Position numbers and translations under genes: made by a program. DNA of 64,000 nucleotides from positions 1,167,791 to 1,231,790 of the forward strand of contig BCGN01000007.1 in the NCBI GenBank assembly GCA_001599295.1, read 5' to 3'. Source of the stretch: Sporopachydermia quercuum (taxonomy: Eukaryota; Ascomycota; Sporopachydermiomycetes; Sporopachydermiales; Sporopachydermiaceae). Below are positions 34,664-44,726 of this stretch, in pieces (positions within the stretch are counted from its first letter, which is position 1; each line of letters starts with the position of its first letter). Below the pieces are notes generated by a model. It was not told the origin of the DNA. It did not search any database and saw only the letters and a list, made by a program, of their open reading frames with translations.

Positions 34664-36916
34664 ATGAACACAACCATTGCTACTGGGACAAAAGATAGTA
34701 CTTGTGGATGCAATGGAGAGAGCGAGGAAGAGATTCGTGCTAGAACTGTGAATTCATTCATATCCGTTACTGATCATTTGCAATGTGATATTTTCCGTTC
34801 ACTATGGTTTATCCGTTGTTTGGATAAGCGTTATAATGAAGGTATTAATAGGTTACACCAATTGCTCTCACTATATTTAACTGCAGTCAATAACAGTGAC
34901 CCGACCAACGGAAACGGGAAAAGTGATGAATCAGCGGGTCCTAGTAGATCCAGTCCTAGTAAATCCAGCCCTAGTAAATCCAATGCTAATAAATCTACTA
35001 TCTCCTCGCCTTACAGGCGGCAACGAAGCAGTGCAAATACCAGTTCTACGCCCGATTCAAAAGATGAGTTCATAAATGAACGAAATGAGCTCATCAAACA
35101 GCTACTACTGGAGAACGAGGGCTCTAAAGGTCTACTAGATCTAATCAATATAACGATCAACGACGATGTAGCAGCAATTCCGGCCGAGAATCTTAGAAAG
35201 GAAATCAAGAAACAAGCGGAAAGGTTGAAAACTCTGCGACAAACGTGCTATAAGCGCACAGAATATTTAAAGAATCTAGTGGCGTACGAAAGAACACAGC
35301 TAGAAGATGATTTGAGAAATATTGACTCTAACGTGGAGTATCTAGATAAATCCCTCAAAGGAAAGTCAGTCGAGAAAGTGGAGGTTGATGCTACTAGTAA
35401 TAAGCTGCTAGTACGTTTCAGGCGTAAGCAGGGTTCTATCGGAGGTACAAGCATTGAAGGCCAAATCCAAAAGAATGCTACCTTCAATACTACGAATAAG
35501 TCACCGCTCAAGATAAGACTTCCTGGCAGGGCAAGTGTAGAACAACATGTTATTCAGGCAAATCCTATTGATTTATCAACCATAAGAATTCACAGCGGTT
35601 TGAAACCCTCACTGAAACAACAAGCTGCAGTTGGAAGGGTATCTGAGACTGCTATTGCTGGCAAAATGCCAGTTGATATCGACCACTCAGAAGCAGAAGC
35701 AGAAGCAGAACTGTTCTCCAATGATGAAATACCGTCAGCTAGCACAACACCAACAGTCGCATCACCAGCTGCCTCTCCAGAGGATACTAGTGTGGGATTT
35801 AAACCGGAATTTAATGATAACGATGCTGTGCTGGCGGACAAGCTGCCGCTGACACCAGCAGATACTCACGATCTTGAAACTGAAAACGCAGACGCAGAAG
35901 TGTGCATAGAAAGCGAGAAGCTTCGGAGGAAAGACAAACATGTCCGATTTGTTGTTGAAGAAGGATCCGAGATAGTTTTACCACGCACAAGACGTAATAG
36001 CGATATGAGCATTCTCATCAATAGCAGTGATGGTTATAGTAATCGTAATAAACATAGAATCTCCGAAGACGATGGGAATATTAGGCGCAGTAAACGACTA
36101 CGCCATGATTCTGATGATAGTAAAGAGTTCGTCGCTCTAGACTACTATAAGACTAGGAAAATGGGTTCTAAGCAACTGCCTGTTGTTCCTATACGTGATG
36201 AACAGTACAGCGATTTGACTATTCATGCTTACGCTTTGCCTTCTCCACCACCAGAGAAAGATCATCTACTAGAAGAAGAACACGAGGAACACGATTACCA
36301 TCAAGAGTATGCGATTGAGAGTAAAGATTCTGTTATGCATGGGAAGCAGGTACACGAGAACGAGAGTTCGATTTCTGTTTCTCCAAAGAAAGAAGGTGGA
36401 GCAGAGAATGAAACAGAAAACTTTGAGACACCTGTTAGAAGAACTACAAGATCATCGAATGCCAAAATTAATCCCACAGCAATTAAAGGGGAAGACAAAG
36501 AAATGTTCAAACCAGAAAGGAGAGTGACTCGGTCACTTCGAAAGAAAGCAAGTAGGAATGCCGATATATTTTTCAAGGCAAAGGATGGAAGAACAGCTTC
36601 AAGCTTAGTCTCAAGTTATAGAACAAGATCTAAATCTACAGTCAAAGCTGATACAAATGATAAAACTCAACGGAAAGCAAAAAGGGGTGCTAATAATAAA
36701 AGTGTTAATAAGTATTGTTTCTGTAAAAAAAATTCTAAAGACGAAATGATTGCTTGTGATCATGAAGAATGTCCTATTGAATGGTTCCATGTTGGATGTG
36801 TTCTGGGTAAGAACTACAGCTCATTTGACTACAAAAGACTTATGAGACCGAGTGCTAAGTGGTACTGCAATGATTGCCGGAAGCAGCTTTTCCCTGCTCG
36901 TAACCTTCGTCATTGA
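34664..36916 (+). CDS. YNG1: ING-family chromatin protein with C-terminal PHD finger, Yng1-like
   Basis: ING proteins recruit histone acetyltransferases to H3K4me3; Yng1 is a NuA3 subunit. The ATG at 34664 gives 750 aa, much longer than the 219 aa of S. cerevisiae Yng1. The N-terminus has the ING pattern (SFISVTDHLQCDIFRSLWFI, like SFLSTLDHLPCELIRSLRLM of Yng1). The middle ~450 residues are low-complexity, acidic and Ser-rich, with basic RRTTRSS/TRSLRKK patches. The PHD finger (about 683-741) is C4HC3: YCFC, then MIACDHEECPIEWFHVGC, then WYCNDC. Its aromatic YCFC start is the one that binds trimethyl-lysine, but the loop before WYC is longer than usual. YOR064C neighbours CYT1 in S. cerevisiae, which favours YNG1 over PHO23 or YNG2. 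Confidence 0.8.
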   Translation: MNTTIATGTKDSTCGCNGESEEEIRARTVNSFISVTDHLQCDIFRSLWFIRCLDKRYNEGINRLHQLLSLYLTAVNNSDPTNGNGKSDESAGPSRSSPSKSSPSKSNANKSTISSPYRRQRSSANTSSTPDSKDEFINERNELIKQLLLENEGSKGLLDLINITINDDVAAIPAENLRKEIKKQAERLKTLRQTCYKRTEYLKNLVAYERTQLEDDLRNIDSNVEYLDKSLKGKSVEKVEVDATSNKLLVRFRRKQGSIGGTSIEGQIQKNATFNTTNKSPLKIRLPGRASVEQHVIQANPIDLSTIRIHSGLKPSLKQQAAVGRVSETAIAGKMPVDIDHSEAEAEAELFSNDEIPSASTTPTVASPAASPEDTSVGFKPEFNDNDAVLADKLPLTPADTHDLETENADAEVCIESEKLRRKDKHVRFVVEEGSEIVLPRTRRNSDMSILINSSDGYSNRNKHRISEDDGNIRRSKRLRHDSDDSKEFVALDYYKTRKMGSKQLPVVPIRDEQYSDLTIHAYALPSPPPEKDHLLEEEHEEHDYHQEYAIESKDSVMHGKQVHENESSISVSPKKEGGAENETENFETPVRRTTRSSNAKINPTAIKGEDKEMFKPERRVTRSLRKKASRNADIFFKAKDGRTASSLVSSYRTRSKSTVKADTNDKTQRKAKRGANNKSVNKYCFCKKNSKDEMIACDHEECPIEWFHVGCVLGKNYSSFDYKRLMRPSAKWYCNDCRKQLFPARNLRH

Positions 36917-37080
36917 GATGGGGATTAATTATGACGATGAATGTATGGGATGAGGAGAAGATCATACTCGGTTCTTTTGTATTGCTACTTATTCACTGCC
37001 AATGACCTGTATTATAGTTAATAATGATAATATATATATTTATGTATAAGTGGCGGTATAGTAGGAAAAAAATTTGGGAA

Positions 37081-37890
37081 TCACCAAGCGTCTTTAGGAT
37101 TCTTCTTGTATTCATCGTAATCAGCTCTGTTGAACGCTGATAGTTCAGTTTCGTTTTCGACACCATAATCGCGTAAAGTCTTATTAGGATCGGAAAGAAT
37201 CCATTCTTCGTCATTCTCAAAATTGATAATGAGGTTCATAGACTGTATGATAAGTTAATATAGGTTTATAGTAAACGATAACGATGTATGTATGATGCAC
37301 ATAACTGTAGTTCTAATGTGATACACAATCACCAGCTCCCAATCTATTACATACCTTTGTTCCATGTGCCTTGGTATATATTTTAATAGTGTCTAAGTTC
37401 ACATTCCTGTAAGGCCTATAAGCAGCTTGCGTTCGAATAACTGGTATGGTTTCGCTCGTTAGTAAAAAAAAGTTCCAACATATTAATACTCCCTACATAA
37501 TAGAACCAAAAAAAAAAAAAAAATCCTGAGAATCATTTCCTCTCCTTCCTGCGATATCAAAACATACTGTATTTCACTTTCTCCAATAATTCACCTGCTG
37601 TAGTGTCCAGTAAATCAATGTCTTTCAACACTATATTCTTTTCGTTTCTGAAGTGAAAGGATTTGATAATCCGCACTGTAATGATAGCCATAGAAGCTAT
37701 GATGAGTTAGTTTCTGCTCGGAGATTCTTGGATTAAATGTAGAAATACAAAATGGTGATGCTGCTACCAACATATACGGTAAATAAGATACCGTCTGTCT
37801 AATATCTGCCTTTTGATTCAACTTCTATCACATACCTGGTCTTACAGTAGATGTAAGTGGCTCCTCCAAGTTCATTTCTAGATCAGCCAT
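37081..37890 (-). CDS. UPF0538 family protein (human C2orf76 homologue), four exons
   Basis: Function unknown; a small ubiquitin-like-fold protein family. Exons on the minus strand are 37890-37836, 37696-37568, 37440-37355 and 37242-37081; 143 aa. All three donors are GTATGT. Branch sites are AACTAAC (37712-37706), TACTAAC (37464-37458) and TATTAAC (37260-37254); acceptors TAG, CAG, CAG; phases 1, 1, 0 all agree. The joined protein matches human C2orf76 from memory along most of its length: ITVRIIKSFHFRNEKNIV (human ITVRLIRSFEHRNFKPVV), YRPYRNVNLDTIKIYTKAHG (PPPFRNYKYDALKIIHQAH), and DYDEYKKNPKDAW at the end (DYKNYKANPISSW). No single exon gives an ORF long enough to be noticed. I know no S. 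cerevisiae orthologue. It lies between the YNG1-like and alpha-actinin genes. Confidence 0.92.
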
Positions 37891-38708
37891 TGTTGCGTTG
37901 TAATTTGAGAGCGATAAAGAATAGTATCAATAGTCCAAAGAAACGCTACTTATAACTAATAAGTATAGCATCAAATACGTCCTTGCAAATAGCCAATTAC
38001 TAAACTTTTGCATAATCATCAACAGCCTATAATATCAAATGATGTGATCTTCTCATCTCTCCCACATGCTCTTTTTCTAACACATCTTTTCCGTCTATTC
38101 CATCCCTCTCTTTTCTTTCTTGTACCAGTTCAAACTAACTTTACACAAATCACAGAAGGAGACTCTATGTATTATCTTGTGATTCGACCCCAAACCACAA
38201 GCCACAAGGGTCGAGAGTTAAAGTTGAATCTATTCACTTTTACTATTTTCGGAAATTGACCCAAACCTGTTGACGTTGCGATGCGATGTCTCCTCGAAAT
38301 GAACAACTTTTCCACTGTTGATATTATCTCTTTTATCTATGAATACTATATGAAAATGTACCTTATTCAGCTATATACACTTTGAAAGCTATAGACAGAG
38401 TGGCTAGGAGTTTCCTGACAGAAATCCTAGGCTCTCTTTTCCACGTTATCTGACATTGAGACTCCCTCTCCGTTTATGCTTCTAAGCAAGATCAACATCA
38501 AACGATAAGGAATAGAGAATGAATTGACATCCCACACTGGATATATCTTACTGAATAACCTCCAATTGATGAGTATCTATTCCTTTTCTCATTCTTTTCT
38601 ATTCTTACTTATTGCTGATATTTACTTTCAGCACAATTGCTAGATATCCAAGCATTTCTGTACATACCTTTATCCTACCTCAGTCACTCTTTGGCTTGCA
38701 TTACATAT
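37891..38708. other. Divergent region UPF0538 gene/alpha-actinin
   Basis: 818 bp containing both promoters. A short frame ending at 38259 follows an AACTAAC but has no donor. No gene called. Confidence 0.55.
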
Positions 38709-40775
38709 ATGGATGGATTAGTTGATCTAGAACCAGTAGGGGAGCATTGGGTAGATTCCCAATATCGGATGTGTGTACGGTGGGTGAACGTGCAGCTTGC
38801 TGGAATCAAAGACTATGAGCCTGTCGAAGACCTCAAAAACCTGAGTGATGGCGTAAGACTAATACAACTCCTAGAGGTTCTTTCGAAAGAACGATTAGGT
38901 AAATACAATACTAAGCCCAAGCATAGATTCCAGAGAGCAGAAAATATAAACATTGCTATGGAATTCATGAAGTTCAAAGATATCCACCTTTACAACATAG
39001 GTACTGAAGATATAGTGGAAGGAAACCTGAAGCTCATCTCAGGAATGATATGGCTGTTAATCCTGCGGTATACTTTGAACGATATAACCAACAATACTGA
39101 TGGAGATTCTGCTCGCNATGCACTTCTGTTATGGTGTCAAAAACAGGCTGTTGATTATAAACCTTTGGTGGATATCAAAGACTTTTCAGTGTCTTGGAAA
39201 GATGGTCTGGCGTTCTGTGCCCTATTAGACCATTGTAGGCCTGATCTCATTGATTTCAAAGCACTGGACCCAAAAGACGTGAAAAACAACTTGGAGTTGG
39301 CTTTTGACATTGCTACCAAACAAATAGGTGTACCAAAACTGATAGAAGCCAAGGACATCTTTGATGTTGATGTTCCAGACGAGAGAATGATAATGACATA
39401 TATTGCATATTGGTTCCACGAGTTCTCGAAACCAAAAGTGATAAACACGTCAGCGAAGATGATTGAAAAGTTCATGGAAGGCAGAAAAACTATACTGGGC
39501 ATGCAATCAAACTTCGAGCAGAAAATAAGGGACCTGATGGAAGAAATCAATCAAATGATCATTAAATGGAACAGCATATCTTTGACTCAGGACTATAAAG
39601 AAAGCAAAGAGATAGAAAACGAATTGAAACACTACAGAGCTACTGTGAAAAGAAGTTGGGTTAATGGAAGAAGCGAACTTATTTATCTATATACAAACAT
39701 TCAAACCAAGCTGACCACGTATGAGATAAAACCTTATCAACCACCAAGCGATGCCAATTTAGACGTTCTGGCTGATTCATGGAAGACTCTTCTTGCCGAG
39801 GAAAGAAACTTTTCCCATGTGATCAACGAGACTCTGAGAGTGATTAAGGAAGAGCTGAAAGTGGAATTTGCATCGCTGGCCAATGAAATAGGTGAATCTC
39901 TTGAATCATTCATTCAAAGAACAAACCAACTGAATGGAGACCTGTCTGAACAGCTGGAGATGGTTGATAAGTTCAACGGAGAACTACGTCATTTCGGCCA
40001 AATGCTCAAGGATCTGAAAACAGTAGATAATAGTTGTAAAGATGCACATATTGAAGACAACGACTATACGATATATGAGTATGAGGACCTGGAATATGAA
40101 TACTCTTTGGCTAAACAGTCATTATTAAGGAAAGTGCAGTTCATTGAGAACCAAATGATAGCAAGAGATATAACAAGTTTGACGCCTGCGCAGTTGGAAG
40201 ACTATGAATCTAGCTTCAGATACTTTGACAGGGATAAGAAGAACTCGTTGACTTATGCTGAATTCCTAGATGCTTTACGAGGTTTAGGAATTATTGGAAC
40301 TGAGGAAGAATTACTGGAAATGTTCCTGATAGCATGTTCAGAAGAAGGCGGTGACGAAGGTGGTGATAATAGTAGCGCCAACAATAGTGCTGATGATGCC
40401 ATCAATGATTCTTCTAACAGTGTTGCAGAAGTTAGTACTGAAACAGAAGAGAATTCACTCAAGGACGCCTTACCCTCGGAAGAAGAGGTTGCTGATATGA
40501 TAAAAAACAAAACGGTAAGTTTCGAGCAGTTTATCAATCTGATGATAGATCTGCATGAGGATGATTTAACTGTGAGAGGCATAAAGGCGTGCTTTGTAGA
40601 GCTTGCTAAAGGAAAGCCATTCATTACAGAGGTAGAACTGAAGAGTAGTTCAGTGCCAGAACCTGTGATTGAAGCTATAAAAGAAGTTACACCAGTACTA
40701 AAGGATTCTTCTGGTGACGAAGGATATAACTATGTGAGCCTATTGGACCAGCTACAAAGAACAAGTGTAAATTAG
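38709..40775 (+). CDS. Alpha-actinin (two CH domains, short rod, EF-hand region)
   Basis: Actin-filament cross-linker, the counterpart of S. pombe Ain1. The frame is open from upstream, but the first ATG is 38709 (MDGLVDLEPVGEHW); 688 aa. CH1 (about 15-125): MCVRWVNVQLAG, LSDGVRLIQLLEVLSKERLG, then GTEDIVEGNLKLISGMIWLL. CH2 (about 135-245): LLLWCQKQ, VSWKDGLAFCALLDHCRPDL, PDERMIMTYIAYWFHEF. This is the tandem, spectrin-type CH order, unlike fimbrin, which has four. The rod (about 250-490) fits one or two spectrin-like repeats. The C-terminus is calmodulin-like: FDRDKKNSLTYAEF, whose loop lacks the usual glycine and may not bind calcium, then an acidic insert and a second EF-like pair. S. cerevisiae has fimbrin (Sac6) but no alpha-actinin. 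One undetermined base near 39116. Confidence 0.93.
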   Translation: MDGLVDLEPVGEHWVDSQYRMCVRWVNVQLAGIKDYEPVEDLKNLSDGVRLIQLLEVLSKERLGKYNTKPKHRFQRAENINIAMEFMKFKDIHLYNIGTEDIVEGNLKLISGMIWLLILRYTLNDITNNTDGDSARXALLLWCQKQAVDYKPLVDIKDFSVSWKDGLAFCALLDHCRPDLIDFKALDPKDVKNNLELAFDIATKQIGVPKLIEAKDIFDVDVPDERMIMTYIAYWFHEFSKPKVINTSAKMIEKFMEGRKTILGMQSNFEQKIRDLMEEINQMIIKWNSISLTQDYKESKEIENELKHYRATVKRSWVNGRSELIYLYTNIQTKLTTYEIKPYQPPSDANLDVLADSWKTLLAEERNFSHVINETLRVIKEELKVEFASLANEIGESLESFIQRTNQLNGDLSEQLEMVDKFNGELRHFGQMLKDLKTVDNSCKDAHIEDNDYTIYEYEDLEYEYSLAKQSLLRKVQFIENQMIARDITSLTPAQLEDYESSFRYFDRDKKNSLTYAEFLDALRGLGIIGTEEELLEMFLIACSEEGGDEGGDNSSANNSADDAINDSSNSVAEVSTETEENSLKDALPSEEEVADMIKNKTVSFEQFINLMIDLHEDDLTVRGIKACFVELAKGKPFITEVELKSSSVPEPVIEAIKEVTPVLKDSSGDEGYNYVSLLDQLQRTSVN

Positions 40776-41158
40776 AAGCTATCAAAGTTTTTGATAAGGT
40801 TGGTTAGAATATCACATGGATGAGCGAAAAGATAAAACACTATTACCTACTCAGCCATAGAGGCGGAATCAGAAATCAGTAGGAAAGAAATTTAACGACA
40901 TACGATTGAATGTGAAATCAAATAGATTGATACGAACCGGCACGAAAGAAGTAAATACTCAAACCAGATGGCATGAAATAATGACATTAATGAAAATCAA
41001 GAATCAGTCGTAATAAATAATAGTAATAGTAGTAAATTAATAAATAATAAATAATAAATAAAGATGTATGGCAAATAAGCTAACTATCAGCCTGAATAGG
41101 TATTACAACAATATAAATGATAATTACATTAAGTTAAGTTGATTTAGAATGAAGGCAA
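40776..41158. other. Tail-to-tail intergenic alpha-actinin/CKA2
   Basis: 383 bp between convergent genes, including a TAA/TAG-rich low-complexity run at about 41,010-41,060. No gene. Confidence 0.65.
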
Positions 41159-42270
41159 TCAAAGCTTGCGTGACTTAATATACTCATGCTCCATTGCTTC
41201 TTTGGCAGTCATTCGCTCTTGATGATCGTATCTCAATAATTTATCGACAAAATCAATAGCAGTAGGTGTTGCTAGCTTCATATTGGATTCAGTGATAAAT
41301 CTTTCCCATGGTTTCCTTGCATATGCACCTAGAACATCGTCATATTCATCACTCAAGGTCACATTATACTTCTTAATATACTTATATAAATCATCTGTCC
41401 CTAAAACCTTGGCAATTTTAACTAACTGATCTGTGTTGGAGTTACCCCGAAAAAAAGGTTCTCGTTGGAAGATTATAGCTGCAACCATTGCACCTAAGGA
41501 CCATAAGTCTAAAGAGTAATCGTATTGTTGGAAGTTAACCAAGAGTTCAGGTGCTTTATGATATCGAGATGCAACACGAACATTATACTCTGTTTCAACA
41601 TGATAAAACTCAGCTAGGCCCCAATCAATCAATCTTAGTTTCTTTTGTTCTGGGTCAATCATGATATTCTGGGGCTTAACATCTCTATGCATGATCCCCA
41701 TAGAATGACAGAAGTCTAGTGCGACCAATAGCTCATGAACATAGTATTTGATATCTTCAGCTGTGAATTTGGGATATAGAACTCGGAAATCAACGTTGTT
41801 TACTTTTTCGAATATCAGAGCAGGGATTTTACTTCCGGGGTCTCGTACTATATCGAGTAGTTCAATGATATTGGGTCCCCCCGATAGATTTTGAAGAATT
41901 TTCACTTCTCTGAGGATTTTCTTACTTTTCACTGGCTTGAGGACTTTTATTACGCACGGCTCATCATCTAAAAGATGAATTCCTTCAAACACTTCGGAGT
42001 ACTTTCCCCTGCCTATCTTTGACACGATTTCGTAGTTGGAAATGGTTCCCCAATCAATTATGCAGTCGTCTATATTCGTTAGCATATCATACTTTATTAA
42101 ATAGTTCGTAGAGTTGTAGTCACAGCATGGAATGAATACTTGGTACTTCTAGAGCATAAGAGACAGAAATACTTACCATAATGCCAATAACTCTTGGGTT
42201 TCTTTTCGTTAGCATCAGCATATATCCGAGCTCGAGAAGCAACTCTCCCGTTTCCTCCACCTCCAGACAT
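41159..42270 (-). CDS. CKA2: Casein kinase 2 catalytic subunit, two exons
   Basis: Ser/Thr kinase CK2 alpha' with broad nuclear and cytosolic substrates. Exon 1 is 42270-42177 ([20 protein letters not shown]...) and exon 2 is 42069-41159; 334 aa (339 in S. cerevisiae). The 107-nt intron has donor GTAAGT (42176), branch TGCTAAC (42084-42078) and acceptor TAG (42070). The join gives [20 protein letters not shown], matching EYWDYEQGVTIDWGKISNYEI position for position, so the junction is firm. Kinase motifs: GRGKYSEVF, catalytic [17 protein letters not shown] (DWG instead of DFG is the CK2 hallmark), RYHKAPELL. The basic substrate-binding cluster VKPVKSKK is present. CKA2 (YOR061W) next to SLD7 (YOR060C) is the S. 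cerevisiae order, which favours CKA2 over CKA1. Confidence 0.96.
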
Positions 42271-43554
42271 ATTTTTAATGGGTTTCTGTCGTGAAGATAA
42301 CAGCACTATAAATACACTGAATGGATCTCAATGTCCTTCTGTTTCGTTAAGTATCACAGTTGGAGAGCGTAGGGTGCATTTAACTGTTCTCAGTGATAGA
42401 TCAATTAGTTGGTTTAAGCAAATAATAAACACAACAGGTATTTGCTTGATTTTATACAATTTCCCGTTTCTGCAATTATTTAGTTAGTAAATCTAATTAT
42501 AATGATTTAATACTATACTGTGAGCACGATACACCTACCTAGCCAGTAGGTATAATGGCAAACAGAGTGATAGATCTCCTAAATTTCGGCCTAGAGCTAT
42601 TAAGAAAATCTGCATTGCCCTTGTAACATGTCCTACCTACCAGCAATTCTCTGATCTAGTATTATATTTACTTACCTATTAGCAATCTATAATACACGCT
42701 TGATCAAATACCTGAGGCTGCACCTGTCACCTGTCAAAGAACCTGTATTCTCTAAGAACCTGGTAATTTAGGTAGAGAAACTGTGCTTTTATTAGCCCTG
42801 GCTAATACAAAAGAACTACTAGTATCGAATTAAACACTTGAGCTGTAAATACTGCTATTTTGATAGCAAACCAAAAGATATTTGTATATTTGATAATTGA
42901 TTATTAATTGATTATTGATTACACTAGAAGCACTGCTCCTTGAGCCATTTAGTAAGAGAAAAGAACGATGCTGATTGTAAGCATTCCAGCAGCTTTTTCG
43001 TTTTGTTTTTGTAGTGTTTTTCTTATTTCTTTTGTTTTGCAGTTTGTGTGAGAAGGGCTTTAAACCGTGGGGGAGTCACATGAGATAAAGATGAGATAAT
43101 TTCCGGTTTTTAGTTCTGTTTGCTGAGGATGGTTTGTCATTTATGATTACGTAACGTGTTTTGAGAAATCATTTTTTCGATTAGCTAATCGGAAAGTAGT
43201 TATAGAACAGTTCAGTAGAATGATTGTGAGAGTCGGATAGAAGATCCAGTACCGGCTGACTTGCAATGATCATTCATCTGATAGAAATGAGTGGGAAGAT
43301 CAAGATGGTCTAATTAATGAATATACTAGCAGGATATATGCTGTTATTTGACTGTTTTGTTGGACGTTGAGGGAATTGGCAGTGTGGGTTTTCTCTCGGT
43401 TGTCATATGAAAGATTTAGTGATTCTGTGTCGCGTCTGGACAATATAATGTCTATACTATGATGAACTTGAATAAATTGTAATATATTAATTGCGGCAAT
43501 CATAGCACTATTGGTTTTCTGTTATTTGGCTATTAGTCTAACTGATAAACCCCA
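42271..43554. other. Divergent region CKA2/SLD7
   Basis: 1.28 kb with both promoters. Contains several repeats of ACCTGT near 42,720-42,760 and a GTAAGT on the minus strand (about 42,690) with no partner. No gene seen. Confidence 0.55.
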
Positions 43555-44711
43555 ATGACTCAAAAGAGTCAGTGGGTTTTACAAGGTGAAGTTTCCATTG
43601 TGTTCCCACAGACGTTTAAGCAAATAGATGCTAATATCCAGACTGAAGCTTTGAAAGGTAAGTGCTCGCTGAAGTGTCTTTTACTCGGATTTATTTAAAC
43701 AAAAGAAGTTCATTCTAACTGGTGAGTATTAGGTATCAAAATATCAACACGACAAAAACGACATGCAGGTTTGGAGTTCCTGAAGGAAGGTTATGGTGAA
43801 CTGGAAGCACTATGTTACGTGAATCCATTGAAAATCCCTATATGTACCATGGCAAGTGGTCCTATTTTAATGTAAGTGCTAGATTTCGTGAATGAATAAG
43901 GAGTGGCTATATATGAGCTGGTTCTAACAGCAGATATTTTACTAGTGATTTGGAAAGCGAACACAGCAAAGACTACTTTGAAACCATGATGGAGTTCGCC
44001 GATGTTAACGACGACTCGGATATTCTCACGTTGGCTCTTTTAGTGAGAGAAAGAGCCGCCGCTAATGACAAGAAAGTAAACTCGTTGCACCATTTTGTTT
44101 TTTATATGGAAGTAGATGAAGAAATGGTTGTGCGGGTGATGGCATTTATATTAGGAATTTCTAAGGAAGTGAGTGATATAGCAGCCGATGTCCAGGAAAC
44201 GAAAGATGTTAAAGTGAAAGTGAAGAAAGAGGAAGTAGAAGGATCAGATAGAATGTTGTTTGGACAGTCACAGAGATCTTTTTCGAGGTCCCAATCATTT
44301 TCCTCTCAGTTGCCGTCAAATGATATACCTGAATCCAATATCAATCCTAAGACAAAATACTCAATTCAACAGCTAATTCTAGGAGGGTTACGGCTACAAG
44401 GTGTTACTAGCGAAGATCCAGACTATAAAGGATTATATCATAATACATATCGATCTGTGCGTTTTGCATTGGTAAGTTGTTCTCTTTTTGCTGTTATATG
44501 CAGACTATTCTATCGTTCTGTTTAAAGAACGTAGTGCTAACGTCATGATTAGAGAAAGCGCATCAGCCAACCAACAGCAATTCCTATATCTGATCTCCAA
44601 GAGATCGTGGAGACATTTCTCTCTCTTTTCCTTGGTACTGAGACCGATCAGCAGCTATCTACCTATGAGCTTGGTCCTGATAAGAAACGAACACTTCCAA
44701 GGCCATCTTAA
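43555..44711 (+). CDS. SLD7: Replication initiation factor Sld7, four exons
   Basis: Sld7 binds Sld3 and helps load Cdc45 at origins. Exons are 43555-43657, 43733-43871, 43946-44471 and 44553-44711; 308 aa (257 in S. cerevisiae). All three donors are GTAAGT; branch sites are TTCTAAC (43713), TTCTAAC (43922) and TGCTAAC (44535); acceptors TTAG, CTAG and TTAG. Introns are only 74-81 nt. Phases 1, 2, 0 agree throughout. The conserved C-terminus appears only after the last splice: YSIQQLILGGLRLQGVTSED (yeast LSKLILGGLRLRGISNS), then SDLQEIVETFLSLF (yeast SLQETVETLLKLF). The N-terminal part is more divergent. YOR060C beside CKA2 is syntenic. An upstream CTAAC at about 43,533 hints that a further 5' exon is possible, but the ATG at 43555 is sufficient. 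Confidence 0.93.
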
Positions 44712-44726
44712 TTACCAACTAGAAGA

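Noticed and set aside
38637-38708. Upstream extension of the alpha-actinin frame
   Set aside because: Begins at TTG without an ATG and is not similar to other actinins; the ATG at 38709 is the first usable start.
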